Of a stretch of 64,000 nucleotides of DNA, positions 60,663-64,000 are shown one piece after another (position 1 is the stretch's first letter; every line of letters starts with the position of its first letter). The stretch lies in the NCBI GenBank assembly GCA_008828725.1, contig MEHQ01000198.1, forward strand, positions 40,289 through 104,288, read 5' to 3'. A program made the position numbers and the translations under genes. Origin of the DNA: Saccharina japonica (lineage: Eukaryota > Sar > Phaeophyceae > Laminariales > Laminariaceae). A model generated the notes under the pieces. The model made no database searches, was not told the origin of the DNA, and worked only from the letters and a program-made list of their open reading frames with translations.

Positions 60663-60706
60663 CAAGGCCAGGCCAGCAGCAAGGCAGGCAGGCAGCAGGC
60701 AGGCAG

Positions 60707-60746
<40 letters not shown>

Positions 60747-60828
60747 CCAGGCAGGCAGGCAGGCAGGAGGCAGGCAGGCAGCAGCAGGCAGCAGGCAGGG
60801 CAAGGCAGGCAGGCAGGCAGGCAGGCAC

Positions 60829-60859
<31 letters not shown>

Positions 60860-61059
60860 CAGGGCAGGCAGGCAAGGCAGGGGGGGGGGCGGCAGGCAGC
60901 AGGAGGCCAGAGCAGGCAGAGCAGGCAGGCAGGCAGGCAGGCAGGCAGCAGGCAGGCAGGCAGAGCAGGCAGGGCAGGCAGGCGAGGCAGGCAAGGCAGG
61001 CAGCAGGGCAGGCGGGCCAGGCAGGCCAGGCAGGCAGAGGAGGCAGCAGCGAGGCGGCA

Positions 61060-61133
<74 letters not shown>

Positions 61134-61135
61134 AC
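59429..61135. repeat. (GCAG)n tetranucleotide tract, about 1.7 kb
   Basis: The repeat unit changes from ACAG to GCAG within a few bases at about 59425 and continues as GGCAGGCAGGCA with interruptions to 61135, closing with one ACAAACACAG. The frames over it are artefacts. Confidence 0.95.
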
Positions 61136-61284
61136 AAACACAGACGTGGCGAGAAAGCCGAAGCCACGCAAGGTAGGGCAAAAGGGCGTTCGGGTTGGTA
61201 TCGTTTGGTTCGGTTTGGTTAGGTTTCACTTGGGGTGGGGTGGGGTGGGGCGGGGTGGTCTGGTGGGTTTGGCTTGGTTCGGGA

Positions 61285-61345
61285 AACAAGGCCGCGGAGC
61301 TGGCGCACAGCAGCCTGAACTTATACGATTTCAAAATAGTTTTAT
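61285..61345 (-). pseudogene. Copy of the 3' end of the DUF1995 exon
   Basis: The minus strand reads SYKFRLLCASSAALFPEP, matching VYNFRLLYASSVAFFPIK at the end of the exon at 63463. The nucleotide match is AAGGCCGCGGAGCTGGCGCA against AAGGCCACGGAGCTGGCGTA. The donor position is not conserved. It lies about 2.1 kb downstream on the gene's strand. Confidence 0.8.
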
Positions 61346-61468
61346 CTCGAAAACGTGAGGTCCAGTTTCCAATCAAACAGAAAACCGAAAAAATGTATCC
61401 CAATTCTGTGATCCCACGTAATAGACTATTCCCAATAAAATAATACGTACTTCGTATATATGATAATA

Positions 61469-61714
61469 GTACGGGGGACCATTGTAAATGGGACCTTCGG
61501 TAAACACAAAAAAAAACAAACAAACATATTTACCTATTCTTACTCTTAATAACAATTTTTTGGTCCTATTTACTATGGTCCCCCGTACTATTACGGAGGA
61601 CCATAATAAATAGGACCAAATATTGTTGGCAAAAATGGGGAAATATACTGATTTTTGTGGGTACTGTGGGTCCTATTTACTACCTGGTATTATTTACTCG
61701 TATGGTCCCCCGTA
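61469..61714. mobile_element. Two family A elements head to tail
   Basis: 61469-61589 (TACGGGGGACCATTGTAAAT to ACTATGGTCCCCCGTA) and 61590-61714 (TTACGGAGGACCATAATAAA to TATGGTCCCCCGTA). The second has an extra CCTGGTATTATTTACTCGTA inside its right end. Confidence 0.88.
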
Positions 61715-62174
61715 GTAGTACGTACGATGTTTTTCGCAGCGACGGTACCAAAATGTATCCCCAACTCTTTTTCCAAGTAGTTTGTTCGAGCTGTGTCACG
61801 TCACGGCAGGGGCTTGCACTTTCAATAAGCTCAAACCTCCTTGGCCTGGCTGGCGACCAAAGCTTACAGTATAAGGATGCGTGCTACGATAAGGGCCCAT
61901 ATTAACGAGTATAAAATAAATTCAATTTGGAAAAAATAAAATAAAAAAATCGCTTTTCATTGGTCAACACACGCACCAGCACCAAATATTAGGATCTTGG
62001 GGATATAATCTTGGGTGGTGGTGCGGGTTCTGACCAATGAAAAGAGGATTTGATTTTTTTTCCCAATTATTATTTTTTTTTCTTCGTTATCACGGGCCCT
62101 AAGAAGTACGAGCACTTTTCGGCAGAAAGGGTTTCTGAATAATAGGCGGACGGACGGACGGACTCCTTGACCCG
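61715..62174. other. No gene seen
   Basis: Contains an imperfect inverted repeat, ATTGGTCAACACACGCACCA with GTGCGGGTTCTGACCAATGA, and AT-rich runs. A short GGACGGACGGAC repeat is near 62150. Confidence 0.5.
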
Positions 62175-62425
62175 AAAAAAAATCGTCGGAATTTCATTCT
62201 TGCATGGTGCATTTTTTTTTCATAGTGCGATAAGTCCGGCCATGGGGATTGTTATGGGGATTTTTAATCGGGTAGTCTACTGTATGCATATACATAGCAC
62301 TTCCATTTTCCTCCAAAAGCAGTTTTTGGGCGAGGTATTTATGCGGAGCCCTTCCTCAAGTGACCAATCACCCTTCGAAACTACATGTTGCTCCTCTACC
62401 GTGGCATGCGTCAATGATAACTTTG
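62175..62425. mobile_element. Family M element, copy 2
   Basis: CGTCGGAATTTCATTCTTGC, GGCCATGGGGATTGTTATG, AGCACTTCCATTTTCCTCCA and CCTCAAGTGACCAATCACCC. Confidence 0.75.
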
Positions 62426-62440
62426 GTGTCATCAGCCGTC

Positions 62441-62775
62441 TTTTTTTTCTTTTTCTTTTTTTATTCCATCCCATTCATTATCTTCGCACTTCCGTCTTTC
62501 TCCTTCCCTAGTCGTAACTCAGATCCGGGGTCACAAAATAGGCTCCTCTCTCTCCTCCCCCACTACGGTTCTTGCCTTGCATTTTTATCGCGAGAAGATT
62601 TCAGCACTTTCTTCCCTCGTCAACTTTCGTCGAATTTTGCTTACCCACGCTATAATATGCGCTCTCGACAGTCGGTGTCATTTGAGAATAAAAACCTCCA
62701 TGGGGAGAATCGAACCCCCGACCTCCAACGCTAACAGGCTTCGTGGCTACCAGTTAGACCACCGGGGCGACCGGC
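62441..62775 (-). mobile_element. SINE1, full-length, tRNA-like head
   Basis: On the minus strand from 62775: TGGTCTAACTGGTAGCC (A box), GCCTGTTAGCGTTGG, GGGTTCGATTCTCCCC (B box and T arm, with a 5-bp stem). The body matches 29593-29920 at about 90% or more by eye, ending in an A-rich tail. Confidence 0.85.
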
Positions 62776-62929
62776 TGTCTACGAACAACGTGGGCGCCCC
62801 GCCGTATGTATGACTCCTAGCACTGCAACCATCATAATTATCTCGTGTCTCACTGACGGCTCTGCAACTGACGAGCTACCCAAAAAATCGCTGGATTTTG
62901 TTTTGCAAATATTAGCACTTTTCACACCT

Positions 62930-63190
62930 CGCACAGATAATCGATGGCCACTTTGTGAGCTAGATCCTTCAGAGGGAAGATGATCTGTATGATCTGTATG
63001 AGCTGTGTGATCTACCTCGTGTTGCCGGGGCGCGACCCGAATAATATTAATTATCTAGGACGTGTTTCCTGGGTTGAATCTGTACTGTGCAGATCATGCA
63101 CAACGTATCATACCGGCAGGTTAGAATCTAGATGATCTATCTGTAGATGATCTATCTGTAGATGATCTAGATCATGATCTGTCCGTGGCA
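62930..63190. mobile_element. Family D element (reverse)
   Basis: Fifth copy: CACTTTGTGAGCTAGATCCT, TGTATGATCTGTATGAGCTG and ATCTAGATGATCTATCTGTA. Confidence 0.8.
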
Positions 63191-63229
63191 GTACGTACGG
63201 GGGGGGGCGGCATAGTAATACATACCAGG

Positions 63230-63332
63230 TAGCAATCAGAACCTACGATGGATCCAAAAAACCACACATCCCCGCCATATTTATTGACGATTCATACTTG
63301 GTTCTTATCACTAATTACTATGTTCCCCCCTA
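63230..63332. mobile_element. Family B element
   Basis: GCAATCAGAACCTACGATGG and ACTTGGTTCTTATCACTAAT ends. Confidence 0.7.
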
Positions 63333-63337
63333 AAACA

Positions 63338-63427
63338 GTACCACTCCTTGGGCGGAATTATAAGGACCGTCTCGAGATTGATATGAATACCAAGAGGTCC
63401 CTATATTTACGCCCCAGAGCGGTACTG
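63338..63427. mobile_element. Family C element
   Basis: AGTACCACTCCTTGGGCGGA and CGCCCCAGAGCGGTACTGC ends; inner AAGGACCGTCTC and AAGAGGTCCC. Confidence 0.8.
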
Positions 63428-63462
63428 CTGTAGCATTAACATTGTTGAAAAATGGCACGCAC

Positions 63463-63747
63463 CTTGATGGGAAAGAAGGCCACGGAGCTGGCGTACAGCA
63501 GCCTGAAGTTGTACACGTCCTTGAAGCTCTCGGCGAAAGCGATGCGGTCTCCCCGCCCCCGGACTTGCATAACGCCTCCCGAGCTCGGCCGGTCTTTGAG
63601 GTTGGGGTTGATGATGATGACCGGCCTGCCCGCGGCCTCCTCCACCGTGTCGACGAGAAGCTGGTGGATGCTGTAGCCGGCGATGCTCTGGGGGCTGATG
63701 ACTAACACCACATCGTCCTCGGCCGAAACGTCGGCTTTTTCTCCCAG
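63463..63747 (-). CDS. DUF1995-family protein, internal exon
   Basis: A 95-codon exon. Acceptor ACATACACAG|CTGGGA, donor ATCAAG|GTGCGT. It encodes KADVSAEDDVVLVISPQSIA, LLVDTVEEAAGRPVIIINPN and FAESFKDVYNFRLLYASSVA then FFPIK. This is the pattern of the DUF1995 fold (Pfam PF09353): a hydrophobic strand ending in SPQ, an RPVIIxNPxL strand, a short RGR segment, then Y-x-FRxL and FPI. Family members are mostly plastid or cyanobacterial proteins; one plant member (LPA3) aids photosystem II assembly, but a role here cannot be inferred. Upstream exons lie beyond the right edge. The rest of the C-terminus was not convincingly found; a weak candidate is the coding-like frame near 57910-57800, far beyond the tetranucleotide tract. 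Confidence 0.8.
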
Positions 63748-63794
63748 CTGTGTATGTTGCAAAGGGGCGGGGCGGGGCGGGGCGGGGCGCATTG

Positions 63795-64000
63795 GGGAGG
63801 GGGGGGGTGTACTCATGTCATGCATGGCCGTAGTCGTATGACCATAGACCCTCGCATCCCTTACAATGCCGGGACGGAGCAGTCGGGTTTTCACCACCAG
63901 GCAGACATTGCTTGCACCAAGCGCGAAGCGCCGTGGGGTTGGGCGAGTCGCATGGAAGGGTGAGCTGCATCCTGCTAAGAACCGCCTTGAGGCGGACTTG
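63795..64000 (-). mobile_element. SINE2 copy cut by the window end
   Basis: The plus strand reads GGGTGTACTCATGTCATGCA, GGCCGTAGTCGTATGACCAT, ACCAAGCGCGAAGCGCCGTG and AAGAACCGCCTTGAGGCGGA, the reverse of SINE2. It is inserted in the intron before the DUF1995 exon. Confidence 0.8.

Noticed and set aside
57825-61358. Frames of up to 719 codons on both strands over the tetranucleotide tract
   Set aside because: A 4-bp repeat without stops gives long open frames in several registers. The translations are pure repeats (QTDR, CLSV, CLPA, GRQA) with no domain.

Overview
This window is nuclear DNA of a eukaryote. The genes are cut by many spliceosomal introns (GT-AG, plus two GC-AG), and most of the sequence is repeats. 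The best guess is a photosynthetic stramenopile or another alga with a red-derived plastid. Two things point there: a phosphoglycerate mutase whose N-terminal extension looks like a plastid transit peptide starting at a Phe cleavage site, and a DUF1995 protein, a family typical of photosynthetic organisms. The species itself is an inference and cannot be fixed from the sequence.

Four loci are well supported. (1) Positions 67-1728, minus strand: a large exon of a PX-domain (phosphoinositide-binding) protein with a long Ser/Val/Asp/Asn/Thr repeat; the gene runs off the left edge. (2) Positions 5523-11516, minus: seven exons of a 2,3-bisphosphoglycerate-dependent phosphoglycerate mutase, probably plastid-targeted, whose first (signal peptide) exon was not found. 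(3) Positions 25351-48032, plus: a complete RagA/Gtr1-type GTPase in seven core exons (307 residues) with a 15 kb intron 2, which also holds an extra in-frame 126-nt exon. (4) Positions 63463-63747, minus: one exon of a DUF1995 protein that continues off the right edge. A few other open reading frames are listed at low confidence. The loci have no evident functional link.

Repeats fill the rest. For reference I name the dispersed families: A (about 105 bp, inverted ends GGGGGACCATAGTAAATAGG), B (about 95 bp, TAATCAGAACCCAC ends), C (about 75-85 bp hairpins, CCACTCTG/TAAGGACC), D (about 250 bp, rich in GATCTAGATC), E (about 88 bp, TTAACCC ends), F (units of GTGCCGGT with GGTCCCTCTATAG ends), G (about 170 bp, GAGATCGAGGAT...ACTTCGATCGC), H, I, J, L and M (two or three copies each). 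Two neighbouring APE-type LINE copies lie at 49243-54257. A SINE-like family (SINE2) shares the last ~75 bp and the poly(C) end of that LINE. A second SINE family (SINE1) has a tRNA-derived head. There is also a 3.2 kb tetranucleotide tract (57970-61135), a palindromic 26-bp satellite (43676-44287) and several minisatellites.

The most unusual pattern concerns exon edges. At four exon boundaries in three genes, a short piece of exon with its splice-site side is duplicated, once or twice, inside the adjoining intron. Together with the cassette exon in the Rag gene, this suggests that introns here grow by tandem duplication across exon-intron junctions. The GC-rich exons stand out from AT-richer introns that are T+G-rich on the sense strand.
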